Positions 27,392-38,480 of a stretch of DNA of 64,000 bases are shown here, piece after piece; the first letter of the stretch is position 1, and the number at the start of each line of letters is the position of its first letter. The notes beneath the pieces were generated by a model. The model was given only the letters and a program-made list of their open reading frames with translations. It had not been told where the DNA came from and ran no database searches. The position numbers and the translations under genes are program-made. This DNA comes from Pseudaquabacterium pictum (GTDB taxonomy: Bacteria; Pseudomonadota; Gammaproteobacteria; Burkholderiales; Burkholderiaceae_C), in NCBI RefSeq assembly GCF_005403045.1, contig NZ_BJCL01000002.1:310001-374000 (forward strand), given 5' to 3'.

Positions 27392-27904
27392 TCAGTCGAC
27401 GAGCCGGATCTCGACGCGGCGGGCCTCGTCGGCCGGGCCGTCGACGGCTGTCTGCTCGGGCTTGCGCAGTGCCACGCGGGCGGCGTCCACACCCTGCGAG
27501 GTGATGGCCGCGCGCACGGCCTTGGCGCGGTTCTTGGCCAGCTCGTGGTTGACGGCAGGGTCGCCGCTCGGGTCATGGAAGCCGGCAATCACCAGCTTCT
27601 TGCCGGGATTGGCGGCCAGCGCCTGCAGCACGGGCGCCAGCGCCGCGGTGGCATCGGCCGGCAGCTCGGCCTTGGCCACCTCGAAGAACAGCTTGCCGAC
27701 GATCTCACCGGCCAGCGGGCCTTCGATCAGCACATCGACCACCACGGCCACGGCCGGTGCGGCAGCCGCAGCCGGCGCGGGCGCCTTCTTGGCCTGCATG
27801 GCGCGGAAGCCCAGGCCGAAGATCAGCCCGAACAGCAGCAGCGTGATGATGCCCAGCACCACCCACAGGCCCACGCGGGCGCCATCGTCGTTCTCGTCCA
27901 TCAT
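27392..27904 (-). CDS. OmpA/MotB-domain membrane protein
   Basis: 170-residue protein with a short acidic N-terminus, one transmembrane helix (VGLWVVLGIITLLLFGLIFGLGF) and a periplasmic OmpA-like domain. The peptidoglycan-binding region is visible as IAGFHDPSGDPAVNHELAKNRA and VAL..P, with the usual Asp and Arg positions (HDPSGD, NRAKAVR). It is shorter than OmpA porins and resembles Pal-like anchors held in the inner membrane. The start at ATG 27904 has an AGGGA site; the next codon is also ATG. It converges with amiC (6 bp gap), which suggests a cell-envelope context, and is divergent from ggt. Confidence 0.85.
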   Translation of the reverse strand: MMDENDDGARVGLWVVLGIITLLLFGLIFGLGFRAMQAKKAPAPAAAAAPAVAVVVDVLIEGPLAGEIVGKLFFEVAKAELPADATAALAPVLQALAANPGKKLVIAGFHDPSGDPAVNHELAKNRAKAVRAAITSQGVDAARVALRKPEQTAVDGPADEARRVEIRLVD

Positions 27905-27959
27905 GGTGTGGTTCCCTCGTCGCGCCGCGTGGTCGCGGGCTGGTTGATGCAAAACCCGG

Positions 27960-27992
27960 CATTCTGCCAGCGCGCACTGTGCCGGCAGAATG
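27960..27992. promoter_or_regulatory. Divergent promoter palindrome between the OmpA-like gene and ggt
   Basis: A perfect 9-bp inverted repeat CATTCTGCC / GGCAGAATG (27960-27968 and 27984-27992) places CAGAAT, a 4/6 -10 box, on both strands. Predicted starts are near 27998 for ggt (28-nt leader with GGAG) and near 27954 for the OmpA-like gene (50-nt leader with AGGGA). The repeat could also be an operator. Confidence 0.5.
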
Positions 27993-28025
27993 ACAGCGCC
28001 CCCCAACCCCGCACCGGAGCCCCGC

Positions 28026-29630
28026 ATGATCCACACCCACACCGCCCTGGGCGGCATGGTGGTCGCCCCCCACCATCTGGCTGCCCAGGCCGGCCGCGAC
28101 GTGCTGCGCGACGGCGGCACCGCGGTGGAGGCGATGGTGGCAGCGGCCGCCACCATCGCCGTGGTCTACCCGCACATGAACGCCATCGGCGGCGACGGCT
28201 TCTGGCTGATCCATGATCCCGCGCAAGGCAGCGCCCCGCCGCTGGCCATCGATGCCTGCGGCCCCGCCGCCGCGGCGGCCGACATCGGCTGGTATGCCCG
28301 CCAGGGCCACACCCAGGCCATCCCCAGCCGCGGCCCGCTGGCCGCACTGACGGTGGCCGGCACCGTGGGCGGCTGGGCCCGGGCCCTGGCCAGCACCGCC
28401 GGCTGGCAGGCGCCGCTGCCGCTGGCCCGGCTGCTGGCCGACGCCATCCGCCATGCCGAGCAGGGCTGCACCGTCAGCGTCAGCCAGCACGGCCTGAACC
28501 ACCAGAAGCTGGCAGAGCTGCGGCCCCAGCCTGGATTTGCCGACACCTACATGCCGGGCGGCACCGTGCCGGCGGTGGGCAGCCTGCTGCGCCAACCGGC
28601 GCTGGCCGCCACGCTGCAGGCCCTGGCCCAGGACGGGCTGGACAGCTTCTACCGCGGCACGCTGGCCGCGCGCATCGCCGCCGGTCTGGCCAGCGTGGGC
28701 AGCCCGGTGACGGCCGCCGATCTGGCCGCCTACAGTGCCCTGCTGGTGGCGCCGCTGCGGGTGCAATTGCAGGAGGCCGAGGTCTTCAACCTGCCGCCGC
28801 CGACCCAGGGCCTGGCGGCGCTGCTGATCCTGGGTTTGTTCGACCGGCTGAGCGTGCAGCAGGCCGAGGGCTTCGACCACCTGCACGGCCTGGTGGAAGC
28901 CACCAAGCAGGCCTTCCTGGTGCGCGACCGGGTGGTGACCGACCGTGGCCGCCTGCCGGCCGACCCGCAGAGCTATCTGGAACCTGGTGCGCTGGATGCG
29001 CGGGCACGCCCCATCGACATGCAGCGCGCCCTGCCCTGGCCGCAGCCGGCGGCACCGGGCGACACCATCTGGATGGGTGCCATCGACGGCCAGGGCCGGG
29101 CGGTCAGCTTCATCCAGAGTGTCTACTGGGAATGGGGCTCGGGCGTGGTGGTGCCGGACACCGGCATCTGCTGGCAGAACCGCGGCATCAGCTTTGCGCT
29201 GGATCCGAAGGCGCTGAACCACCTGCAGCCCGGCCGCAAGCCCTTCCACACGCTGAACCCGTCGCTGGCCCGCTTTGCCGATGGCCGGGTGATGCCGTAC
29301 GGCACCATGGGTGGTGAGGGCCAGCCGCAGACCCAGGCCGCGGTCTACACCCGCTATGCCCGTTTTGGCCAGCCGCTGCAGCAGGCGGTGAGCGCACCGC
29401 GCTGGCTGCTGGGCCGCACCTGGGGCGACGTGTCGACCAGCCTGAAACTGGAGCCACGCTTCGACCCGTCCCTGGTGTCACAACTGCGCGCTGCCGGCCA
29501 CACGGTGGAACTGGTCGCCGATGCCTTCAGTGACACCATGGGCCACGCCGGTGCATTGGTGCGCCATCCCGACGGACGCATCGAGGGCGCCTTTGATCCA
29601 CGCAGCGATGGGGCAGCGGCTGGTTGGTGA
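28026..29630 (+). CDS. ggt: Gamma-glutamyltransferase family protein
   Basis: 534-residue Ntn-hydrolase precursor. The N-terminal family opening GGMVVAPHHLAAQAGRDVLRDGGTAVEA (key GGTAVEA) and the active-site loop YPHMNAIGGDGFW are present. The autocatalytic cleavage site and nucleophilic Thr are in PGDTIWMGAIDGQG near residue 350, and the oxyanion/substrate loop is YGTMGGEGQPQ. No signal peptide is visible, so a cytoplasmic location is likely, unlike classical periplasmic glutathione hydrolases. The substrate may be another gamma-glutamyl or cephalosporin-like amide. The start at ATG 28026 is preceded by GGAG; an earlier ATG at 27990 lies within the promoter repeat region. Confidence 0.88.
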   Translation: MIHTHTALGGMVVAPHHLAAQAGRDVLRDGGTAVEAMVAAAATIAVVYPHMNAIGGDGFWLIHDPAQGSAPPLAIDACGPAAAAADIGWYARQGHTQAIPSRGPLAALTVAGTVGGWARALASTAGWQAPLPLARLLADAIRHAEQGCTVSVSQHGLNHQKLAELRPQPGFADTYMPGGTVPAVGSLLRQPALAATLQALAQDGLDSFYRGTLAARIAAGLASVGSPVTAADLAAYSALLVAPLRVQLQEAEVFNLPPPTQGLAALLILGLFDRLSVQQAEGFDHLHGLVEATKQAFLVRDRVVTDRGRLPADPQSYLEPGALDARARPIDMQRALPWPQPAAPGDTIWMGAIDGQGRAVSFIQSVYWEWGSGVVVPDTGICWQNRGISFALDPKALNHLQPGRKPFHTLNPSLARFADGRVMPYGTMGGEGQPQTQAAVYTRYARFGQPLQQAVSAPRWLLGRTWGDVSTSLKLEPRFDPSLVSQLRAAGHTVELVADAFSDTMGHAGALVRHPDGRIEGAFDPRSDGAAAGW

Positions 29631-29642
29631 TCCGGCAACTTT

Positions 29643-29715
29643 GGGCTCGTAGCGGTCTTCGGGTTCTGCGCGATCGCGCTGAAGATGGCGAACCGGCAAG
29701 TTCCGCAACGAGCCC
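29643..29715. repeat. Nested inverted repeat between convergent ggt and dedA
   Basis: Outer arms GGGCTCGT (29643-29650) and ACGAGCCC (29708-29715) are perfect. Inside lie GCGGTCTTC / GAAGATGGC (8 of 9 paired) and the 12-bp palindrome GCGCGATCGCGC. It fills the 94-bp gap between two converging genes but lacks a T-run on either strand. It may be a bidirectional transcription barrier or an RNA structure. Confidence 0.6.
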
Positions 29716-29724
29716 GCAGCAGCC

Positions 29725-30369
29725 TCAAGCCACAGCCGCACGCCGCGCCTTCCAGGCGCCGAAGATCGCGATCAGGCCGGGGATGATGATCATGGCCCAG
29801 ATGATCTTGCTGAGGTTGGCCTGCACCCAGGGCACGTTGCCGAAGACATAGCCAGCCGTCACGAGGCCGACCACCCACAAGATGGCGCCGGTGATGTTGT
29901 AGAAGCTGAACTTGCCGCGGCTCATCTCGGCCACGCCGGCCACGAAGGGCACGAAGGTGCGCACGAACGGCATGAAGCGCGCCAGCACCAGCGTGATGCC
30001 GCCGTACTTCTCGTAGAAAGCATGGGCCTGCTCGAAGGCGCGGCGGTTGAACCAGCGGGAGTCCGGCCAGGCGAAGACCTTCGGGCCGAAATAACGGCCG
30101 ATGCTGTAGTTGACCTGGTCGCCCGCCACCGCGGCCACCAGCAGCAGGGCCATCACCAGCGGGTAGTTCAACAACCCGGCACCGGCCAGCGCACCCACCA
30201 CGAACAGCAGCGAATCACCCGGCAGGAAGGGCATCACCACCAGCCCGGTCTCGACGAAGATGATCAGGAACAGCAGCGCGTAAACCCAGCCACCGTAGGC
30301 GTCGACAAATTCTTTCAGGTGGCGGTCGACATGCAGGATGAAGTCGACCAGGGTCATGATGGCGTCCAT
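29725..30369 (-). CDS. DedA family membrane protein (undecaprenyl/C55 lipid flippase-like)
   Basis: 214-residue inner-membrane protein with five or six hydrophobic helices. DedA signatures are visible: FVETGLVVMPFLPGDSLLFVVG (first family block), GDQVNYSIGRYFG and FYEKYGGITLVLARFMPFVRTFVPFVAG (with the essential Arg residues of RFMPFVRTF). DedA proteins in other bacteria maintain membrane potential and translocate undecaprenyl phosphate; which role applies here is not known. The start at ATG 30369 lies 8 nt after a GATAAT -10 box, suggesting a leaderless message. It is divergent from mutL. Confidence 0.93.
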   Translation of the reverse strand: MDAIMTLVDFILHVDRHLKEFVDAYGGWVYALLFLIIFVETGLVVMPFLPGDSLLFVVGALAGAGLLNYPLVMALLLVAAVAGDQVNYSIGRYFGPKVFAWPDSRWFNRRAFEQAHAFYEKYGGITLVLARFMPFVRTFVPFVAGVAEMSRGKFSFYNITGAILWVVGLVTAGYVFGNVPWVQANLSKIIWAMIIIPGLIAIFGAWKARRAAVA

Positions 30370-30375
30370 GGCGGC

Positions 30376-30421
30376 GGATTATCCGGGGCCGGGATGACGC
30401 GCCACCCGCCCCGGATAATCC
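30376..30421. promoter_or_regulatory. Divergent leaderless promoter palindrome between dedA and mutL
   Basis: A perfect 14-bp inverted repeat GGATTATCCGGGGC / GCCCCGGATAATCC (30376-30389 and 30408-30421) fills the whole gap. Each arm carries GATAAT, a 5/6 -10 box. On the plus strand it ends 6 nt before the mutL ATG, on the minus strand 8 nt before the dedA ATG. No ribosome-binding site fits for either gene. No good -35 element is visible in the 18-bp centre. Confidence 0.65.
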
Positions 30422-30425
30422 GGTC

Positions 30426-32318
<1,893 letters not shown>

Positions 32319-32355
32319 ATCGGCATCAACCGCCGAAACGCGGGATTCGCGGTAT

Positions 32356-32383
32356 CTGACAAACATGCCATAAACGGTGAGAT
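32356..32383 (+). promoter_or_regulatory. Possible promoter of the haloperoxidase gene
   Basis: CTGACA (32356-32361, 5/6 to a -35) is followed after 16 bp by TGAGAT (32378-32383, 4/6 to a -10); an alternative -10 is CATAAA at 32369-32374. The patch is noticeably richer in A and T than the surrounding DNA. It lies in the 106-bp gap after mutL. Confidence 0.35.
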
Positions 32384-32424
32384 GGAGTGCCAGCCCTGGC
32401 CCTCCGCTGTCCAGGGTCACCCGC

Positions 32425-33837
32425 ATGCACCGTCGCGACTTTTTCACCCGCACCGCGGCCGCAGGCGCCGCGCTCGCCGCCACAGGTCCGGCCCATGCCA
32501 CCAGCACCCCCAGCATCGTGGTGCAGTGGAACCGCGTGATGCTGCAGGCCGTGCAGAACACGGTGATGCCGGTGACCATCGCCGCCCGGTCGCTGGCCAT
32601 GGTGCACGAGGCCATCTACAACGCCTGGGCCCACTACGACGCCTGGGCCTACTTCACCCAGCCCGGGCTGTCCAGGCGCTTGGCGCTGGAATGGAACAGC
32701 ATCAACAAGCGGGTGGCCATCAGCCATGCCGCCCACGGCGTGCTGACCGAGCTGTTCCCCACCCAGGTCTCGCTGTTCGATCCGCTGCTGCAGTCCAGCA
32801 TCAGCGACGCCTGGCTGTCGCTGGGCGGCTTGTCGGCCGGCTCCGTCGGCCGCAATGTGGCGGGCAAGGTGATCGCGTCGCGCAACAACGACGGCGCCAA
32901 CATGCGCGGTGACCTGGCCGTGGGCGCCTACAGCGACTGGACCGGCTACCAGAGCGTCAACACGCCCGATCTGGTGACCGACATCGACCGTTGGCAGCCG
33001 CTGCGCCTGCCCAATTCCGCCGGCGTCCTGACGGTGCAGAAGTTCCTCACCCCGCACTGGGGCCGGGTGCGGCCATTCGCGCTGAGTTCGGGATCGGTCT
33101 TCCGGCCATCGCTCAGCCCCCGTGGCGCCACCCAGGCCGAGATCGACGAGGTCCTGCACCTGAGCGCCACGCTGGATGACCGCAGCAAGGCGCTGGGCGA
33201 CTTCTTTGCGCAGAACCCGGGCGCCGTCACACCGCCCGGCCAATGGCTGCAGATCGCCGAGCAGGTGTCGCAGATCGACTGCAACGACCTGGACCGCGAC
33301 GTGAAGTTGTTCTTCACCACGTCCCAGGCCGGTCTGGACGCCAGCATCGCCGCCTGGGATGCCAAGCGCTTCCACGACCAGGCGCGGCCGGCCTCGGTGA
33401 TTCCGGTCCGCTTCCGCGGCCAGTCGATCCGCGCATGGGGCGGCCCGGGCAAGGGCACGCAGACCATCTTAGGCGAGAACTGGATTCCCTGGCAGCGGCC
33501 GTCCAACCGCTCACCGCCGTTCCCTGACTTCGTCTCCGGCCACAGCACCTTCAGCGCCGCCTGTGCCACGGCGATTGCCCGGGTGCGCGGCAGCGATGTG
33601 ATCACGCTGACTGCCACCGTGCCCAAGGGCGCCTTCCGCACCGACCCCGGCCTGCCGGCCACGGACATCACCTTCGTCTGGCGCTCGCTCAGCGAGGCGG
33701 CCGACGCTGCCGGCTTCTCGCGCCGGGTGACCGGCATCCACTGGGAGCGCAGCGACCTGAGCGGCCGCGCACTGGGCCGCCAGGTGGGCACCGCAGTGGC
33801 CAACAAGGCGCTGGAACTGATCGACGGGCCCTGGTGA
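32425..33837 (+). CDS. Vanadium-dependent haloperoxidase / PAP2-superfamily protein, Tat-exported
   Basis: 470 residues. The N-terminus HRRDFFTRTAAAGAALAAT is a twin-arginine signal (RR at 3-4). The oxyanion (vanadate/phosphate) pocket of the superfamily is visible in order: KRFHDQARP (Lys/Arg region), DFVSGHSTFSAACA (Ser-Gly-His-Ser with the acid-base His) and RVTGIHWERSDLSGR (Arg and the His that binds the metal). Whether it oxidises halides or acts as an acid phosphatase cannot be decided from sequence. The start ATG 32425 opens the signal peptide; upstream frame extension runs into the promoter patch. Export by Tat fits a protein folded with a cofactor before transport. No halogenation pathway genes are adjacent. 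Confidence 0.85.
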   Translation: MHRRDFFTRTAAAGAALAATGPAHATSTPSIVVQWNRVMLQAVQNTVMPVTIAARSLAMVHEAIYNAWAHYDAWAYFTQPGLSRRLALEWNSINKRVAISHAAHGVLTELFPTQVSLFDPLLQSSISDAWLSLGGLSAGSVGRNVAGKVIASRNNDGANMRGDLAVGAYSDWTGYQSVNTPDLVTDIDRWQPLRLPNSAGVLTVQKFLTPHWGRVRPFALSSGSVFRPSLSPRGATQAEIDEVLHLSATLDDRSKALGDFFAQNPGAVTPPGQWLQIAEQVSQIDCNDLDRDVKLFFTTSQAGLDASIAAWDAKRFHDQARPASVIPVRFRGQSIRAWGGPGKGTQTILGENWIPWQRPSNRSPPFPDFVSGHSTFSAACATAIARVRGSDVITLTATVPKGAFRTDPGLPATDITFVWRSLSEAADAAGFSRRVTGIHWERSDLSGRALGRQVGTAVANKALELIDGPW

Positions 33838-33853
33838 GCCCCCAACTGGGGCT
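33837..33853. terminator. Short hairpin between convergent haloperoxidase and tyrosine phosphatase genes
   Basis: AGCCCC-CAACT-GGGGCT forms a 6-bp perfect stem in the 22-bp gap between converging genes. No T-run follows on either strand, so a role in termination is uncertain. Confidence 0.3.
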
Positions 33854-33859
33854 GGCCGC

Positions 33860-34609
33860 TCAGGCCGGCTGCAGGTAGCGCGCCCGCAGCGCTGCCAGTG
33901 CCGCCGGGCCCAGGCCCAGGCGCTTGTCCAGGTAGGCCGGCAGGCCGCCTGGCTGGGCGTCGATGGTCTGCAGCGCGGCCTGCAGAAACATGTCGTCCAC
34001 CCGCCACAGCACCTTCAGCACCTCGATCGGGGTCTCGGTCTGCGGCAGCGCCGGATGGCGGTAGTGCTGGTTGGTCAGCAGGTAGTCGGCCAGCACCACG
34101 TCACGCGGCACGCCCAGGGCCAGCAGGATCAGCGCGGCGGCCACGCCGGTGCGGTCTTTCCCGGCGGTGCAGTGGAAGACCACCGGCGCCTGTGCGTCCA
34201 GCAGGTGGGCGAACAGCTCTTCAAAGCGGTGGGCCTGGTCCAGCACCAGGGCGCGGTACAGGTCGGCCATCAGGTCCTGCACCACCGGCACCGTCACGCT
34301 GCTGCCGGCAGCCGCCAGCGCCTGCAGGCGCTGCACCACCGTGGGCTCGATCGACAGCGGGTGCTGCACGGCACCTGGCAGCTCGTAAGGCGTGGCGGCG
34401 CGCTCGGCCACGCCGCGGAAGTCGAAGCTGCGGGCAATGCCCAGCGCCGCCAGCTGGGCGCGGTCGGCCTCGGTCAGCGCGCCGAAATGGTCGCTGCGGA
34501 ACAGCCGGCGCCAGCGCAGCGGGCGGCCGCCGTCACCGGCATAGCCGCCCAGGTCACGGAAGTTGCTGACGCCTTGCAGCGGGATCAGACGGTCGGGGTG
34601 GTGGGGCAT
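33860..34609 (-). CDS. Tyrosine-protein phosphatase (Y_phosphatase3 / LipA-like family)
   Basis: 249-residue cytosolic phosphatase. The P-loop [17 protein letters not shown] contains the catalytic Cys and Arg of the CX5R signature, in the version typical of the bacterial protein-tyrosine/lipid phosphatase family. The N-terminal substrate motif [13 protein letters not shown] is the other family mark, and a general-acid Asp lies in the middle region. The start at ATG 34609 is chosen because [22 protein letters not shown] begins the domain and a -10-like CACAAT lies 7 nt upstream; a longer frame would overlap the divergent pseudouridine synthase gene. Confidence 0.87.
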   Translation of the reverse strand: MPHHPDRLIPLQGVSNFRDLGGYAGDGGRPLRWRRLFRSDHFGALTEADRAQLAALGIARSFDFRGVAERAATPYELPGAVQHPLSIEPTVVQRLQALAAAGSSVTVPVVQDLMADLYRALVLDQAHRFEELFAHLLDAQAPVVFHCTAGKDRTGVAAALILLALGVPRDVVLADYLLTNQHYRHPALPQTETPIEVLKVLWRVDDMFLQAALQTIDAQPGGLPAYLDKRLGLGPAALAALRARYLQPA

Positions 34610-34616
34610 GGGCTGG

Positions 34617-34634
34617 ATTGTGGCGTGGTCCAAT
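34617..34634. promoter_or_regulatory. Back-to-back leaderless-type -10 boxes (phosphatase and pseudouridine synthase)
   Basis: On the minus strand CACAAT (34622-34617) ends 7 nt before the phosphatase ATG at 34609. On the plus strand TCCAAT (34629-34634) ends 7 nt before the synthase ATG at 34642. The 32-bp gap has no space for ordinary leaders or ribosome-binding sites. Confidence 0.45.
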
Positions 34635-34641
34635 TGCCGCC

Positions 34642-35433
34642 ATGAGTACACAGCAATCCGGGCCCGACGCGCCGCAGGGCGACGGCGTGCGCCTGTCGAA
34701 GGTGATGGCCGAGCGTGGCCTGGCTTCGCGCCGCGAGGCCGATGAATGGATCGAGGCCGGCTGGGTGCGGGTGAACGGCCAGGTGGCCGTGCTGGGCCTG
34801 CGCGTGGCGCCCGATGCGCGCATCGACATCGACCCGCTGGCGCGCACCCAACAGGCGCAGCGGGTCACCGTGCTGCTGAACAAGCCGATCGGCTATGTCT
34901 CGGGCCAGGCCGAGGACGGCTACCAGCCGGCCGTCACCCTGGTCACCGCCGGTAACCGCTGGGCCGAGGACAAGACACCGCTGAAGTTCCACCACGGCCA
35001 CCTGCGCAGCCTGGCACCGGCCGGCCGGCTGGACATCGATTCCACCGGCCTGCTGGTGCTGACCCAGGACGGCCGCGTGGCCAAGGCGCTGATCGGCGAG
35101 GACAGCCCGGTGGAGAAGGAATACCTGGTGCGGGTGCGGCCGCTGCGGCCGGCGCCGCAAGGCGAACCCTGGCTGAACGGCGAGGCCATGCGCGCCCTGC
35201 ACCACGGGCTGGAGCTGGACGGCCGGCGGCTGAAGCCCGCGCGGGTCAGCTGGGCCAACGAGGACCAGCTGCGCTTCGTGCTGCGCGAGGGCCGCAAGCG
35301 CCAGATCCGCCGCATGTGCGAGCTGGTGGGCCTGGAGGTGACCGGCCTGAAGCGGGTGCGCATCGGCAGCGTGGTGCTGGGCAAGCTGCCGCCCGGGCAG
35401 TGGCGCTACCTGCGGCCCGACGAGCGCTTCTGA
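34642..35433 (+). CDS. RNA pseudouridine synthase, RsuA/RluB/E/F family (RluF-like)
   Basis: 263 residues. An N-terminal S4 RNA-binding domain ([31 protein letters not shown], key [12 protein letters not shown]) is followed by the catalytic domain with [11 protein letters not shown] and the active-site motif [19 protein letters not shown], whose Asp is the nucleophile. The ending [27 protein letters not shown] is the family C-terminal block. Spacing and the insert after GYVSG resemble RluF (23S U2604), but the exact target base is not certain. It begins the operon synthase-MFS-miaA-ABC ATPase with 1-4 bp overlaps. Confidence 0.9.
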   Translation: MSTQQSGPDAPQGDGVRLSKVMAERGLASRREADEWIEAGWVRVNGQVAVLGLRVAPDARIDIDPLARTQQAQRVTVLLNKPIGYVSGQAEDGYQPAVTLVTAGNRWAEDKTPLKFHHGHLRSLAPAGRLDIDSTGLLVLTQDGRVAKALIGEDSPVEKEYLVRVRPLRPAPQGEPWLNGEAMRALHHGLELDGRRLKPARVSWANEDQLRFVLREGRKRQIRRMCELVGLEVTGLKRVRIGSVVLGKLPPGQWRYLRPDERF

Positions 35434-36695
35434 TGCCGGCGGCCGATTCCGCATCGGTGCCGGGCGCGCCGGTGGTCCGCATGTCCCATGGGTTCGCCGC
35501 CATGGTGCTGGCCCTGCTGATGGGCCTGCAGCCGATCACCACCGACCTGATGCTGCCCGCCCTGCCCGCGCTGGCGGCCGATCTGCAGGCGCCGATGGCG
35601 CCGGTGCAGCTGACGATGTCGGCGCTGATCCTGGCCTTCGGCCTGACCCAGCTGGTCTGGGGCCCGGTGGCCGACCGCTTCGGCCGCCGGCCGGTGCTGC
35701 TGCTGGGCCTGGCGCTGTACACCACGGCCAGCGTGTTCGCCGCGCTGGCCGACAGCGTGGGTGCGGTGGTGCTGGGCCGGGCGCTGCAGGGCGCGTCGCT
35801 GTCGGCTGTGGTGGTGTGCGGCCGCGCGATGGTGCGGGATCTGTACGAGCCGCAGGAAGGCGGCATGGTGATGGCCCGGGCGCTGACCGGCATGGGCGCG
35901 CTGGCGATTGCCAGCCCGCTGATCGGCGGCGCGCTGGTGGCCGGCTTCGGCTGGCGCGCTGCGGTGGCCGGCATGGCAGTGGCCGCTGCGGCCACGGGTC
36001 TGTTCGTCGCGCTGAAGGTGCCCGAGACCGCGCGCCACCGCCATGCCGATGCCACCCGCCCCGGCCCGCTGCTGCGGCAGATCGGCGCCACGCTGCGGCA
36101 CCCGGGCTTCCGGGCCTGGGCCGCGCTGGTGGGCTGCACCTACGGCGGGCTGTTCATCTTCCTGGCCGGCTCGGGCTTCGTGCTGATCGGCGCGCTGGGC
36201 CTGTCGCCGGCGGCCGCCGGCGCGGTGATGAGCGCCTGCGCCGTGGCCTACATCGCCGGCACGCTGCTGTGCCGGCGCTGGATTCCGCGGCTGGGCCTGG
36301 CGGGCTCCGTCGGCCGTGCCGCCTGGATCACCCTGGCCGCCTGCGTGGCCCTGGTGCTGCTGGCGCAGCGGCGTGATCCGTCCGTGCTGGCGGTGATGGC
36401 GCCGGTGTGCCTGTACGCGCTGGGCCACGGCGTGCACATGCCCTGCGGCCAGGCCGGCGTGGTGGGGCCGTTCCCGCGGGCCGCGGGGCTGGTGTCGGCG
36501 CTGGCGGGCTTTGCGATGTCGGCCGTGGCCTTCGGCATCGGCCTGTGGCTGGGCCAGGCGCTGGCGCCCGGGGCCGCCGGCGCCGCCGGCACGGTCCGGG
36601 CCTTTGCACTGGGCATGGCCGCTGCCGCGCTGGCCACGGTGGGCGTGGCCTGGACCCTGGTGCACCGCCACGGCGACAGGCTGCAACCGGCATGA
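35433..36695 (+). CDS. Bcr/CflA-type multidrug efflux MFS transporter
   Basis: 420-residue proton-driven exporter with 12 predicted helices. The MFS loop 2-3 motif is visible as [20 protein letters not shown], and motif-C-like segments [20 protein letters not shown] follow, characteristic of drug/H+ antiporters of the Bcr/CflA branch (N-terminal [16 protein letters not shown] with embedded Asp). Its ATG shares the A of the preceding stop codon (TGATG), and its stop overlaps miaA by 4 bp. Substrates are unknown. It is odd but common for this type of exporter to sit inside an RNA-modification operon. Confidence 0.9.
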   Translation: MPAADSASVPGAPVVRMSHGFAAMVLALLMGLQPITTDLMLPALPALAADLQAPMAPVQLTMSALILAFGLTQLVWGPVADRFGRRPVLLLGLALYTTASVFAALADSVGAVVLGRALQGASLSAVVVCGRAMVRDLYEPQEGGMVMARALTGMGALAIASPLIGGALVAGFGWRAAVAGMAVAAAATGLFVALKVPETARHRHADATRPGPLLRQIGATLRHPGFRAWAALVGCTYGGLFIFLAGSGFVLIGALGLSPAAAGAVMSACAVAYIAGTLLCRRWIPRLGLAGSVGRAAWITLAACVALVLLAQRRDPSVLAVMAPVCLYALGHGVHMPCGQAGVVGPFPRAAGLVSALAGFAMSAVAFGIGLWLGQALAPGAAGAAGTVRAFALGMAAAALATVGVAWTLVHRHGDRLQPA

Positions 36696-37659
36696 CACGC
36701 CCGGCGGCGATCCCCCGCGCGATTGGCATCGCCGGCCCCACGGCCAGCGGCAAGAGCGCACTGGCCCTGGCCGCGGCCCAGCGCTGGCCGGTGGAGATCA
36801 TCAGCGTCGACTCGGCCCTGGTCTACCGCGGCATGGACATCGGCACCGCCAAGCCCAGCGCCGCCGAGCGCGCCGCCGTGCCGCACCACCTGATCGACGG
36901 CATCGACCCGACACAGGCCTACTCGGCCGCGCAGTTCTTGGCCGATGCCACCCGGCTGGTCGCCGAGATCGCCGAGCGCGGCCGCACCGCGCTGCTGGTG
37001 GGCGGCACCATGCTGTACTTCAAGGCCCTGGCCGACGGCCTGGATGCAATGCCGCCGGCCGATGCCGCGGTGCGCGCCGCGCTGGACGCCCGCGCCGCCG
37101 CCGAGGGCTGGCCGGCGCTGCATGCCGAGCTGGCCAGCGTCGACCCCGCCACCGCCGCCCGCCTGCCGCCCGGTGATGCCCAGCGCATCCAGCGGGCGCT
37201 GGAGGTGTTCCAGCTGACCGGGCGGCCGATCTCTTCCTTCCACGGCACGGGCCGCAGCACCGGCCTGGCCCTGCCGCTGCTGGCGCTGGAGCCCGGTGAC
37301 CGCGCCTGGCTGCATGGCCGCATCGCCGAACGCTTCGACGCGATGCTGGCTGCCGGATTCATCGACGAAGTGCGCGCCCTGCGCGCCCGCGGCGACCTGC
37401 ACCCAGACCTGCCTGCGATGCGCTGCGTCGGCTACCGCCAGGCCTGGGCCGCGCTGGAGGCCGACGGCGACGCGCTGGCCCCTGGCAGCCCGGCCTGGGG
37501 CGCGCTGCGCGACCAGGGCATCGCCGCCACCCGCCAGCTGGCCAAGCGCCAGCTGACCTGGCTGCGCGGCATGCAGCGCACCGTGGTGACCTGCGATGCG
37601 CCCGATGCCACAGCCCAGGGCCTGGCCGCCATCGGCCGCCTGCTGCAAGGAGATGGCGC

Positions 37660-37663
<4 letters not shown>
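36692..37663 (+). CDS. miaA: tRNA dimethylallyltransferase
   Basis: Adds the dimethylallyl group to A37 of tRNAs reading U-starting codons; 323 residues. The P-loop is [14 protein letters not shown], followed by the signature [18 protein letters not shown], the catalytic Asp region HHLIDGIDP, and the tRNA-binding RCVGYRQAW. The start ATG 36692 overlaps the MFS stop. MutL lies 4.4 kb upstream, unlike the adjacent mutL-miaA of enterobacteria, so the usual pair is separated here by haloperoxidase, phosphatase, pseudouridine synthase and MFS genes. Confidence 0.97.
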
Positions 37664-38382
<719 letters not shown>

Positions 38383-38390
38383 ACCACGGC

Positions 38391-38396
38391 CAGAAT
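38391..38396 (+). promoter_or_regulatory. Leaderless-type -10 box before a displaced ATG
   Basis: CAGAAT ends 6 nt before an ATG at 38403, the spacing seen at many genes here. That ATG opens only a 25-codon frame through the following repeat element, ending in TGA at 38478-38480, just before the AAA ATPase start at 38483. The promoter may still transcribe that gene. Confidence 0.35.
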
Positions 38397-38403
38397 CACG
38401 CCA

Positions 38404-38480
38404 TGCTGCCCCCACGCTCTCTTCGTTCGCTGCCCCCCGAGGGGGCTGTCAGTCCCTTCGGAACGGCCGGGCGGGACTGA
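38404..38480 (+). repeat. Burkholderiales-type dispersed intergenic repeat
   Basis: The element contains a CCCCCCGAGGGGG core (38433-38445) and an 8-bp inverted repeat TCAGTCCC / GGGACTGA (38449-38456 and 38473-38480) around a GGAACGGCCGGGCGG loop. I recall very similar strings scattered between genes in Comamonadaceae-like genomes, but cannot search here and see only one copy in this window. It separates the -10 box at 38391 from the AAA ATPase gene. Confidence 0.5.
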
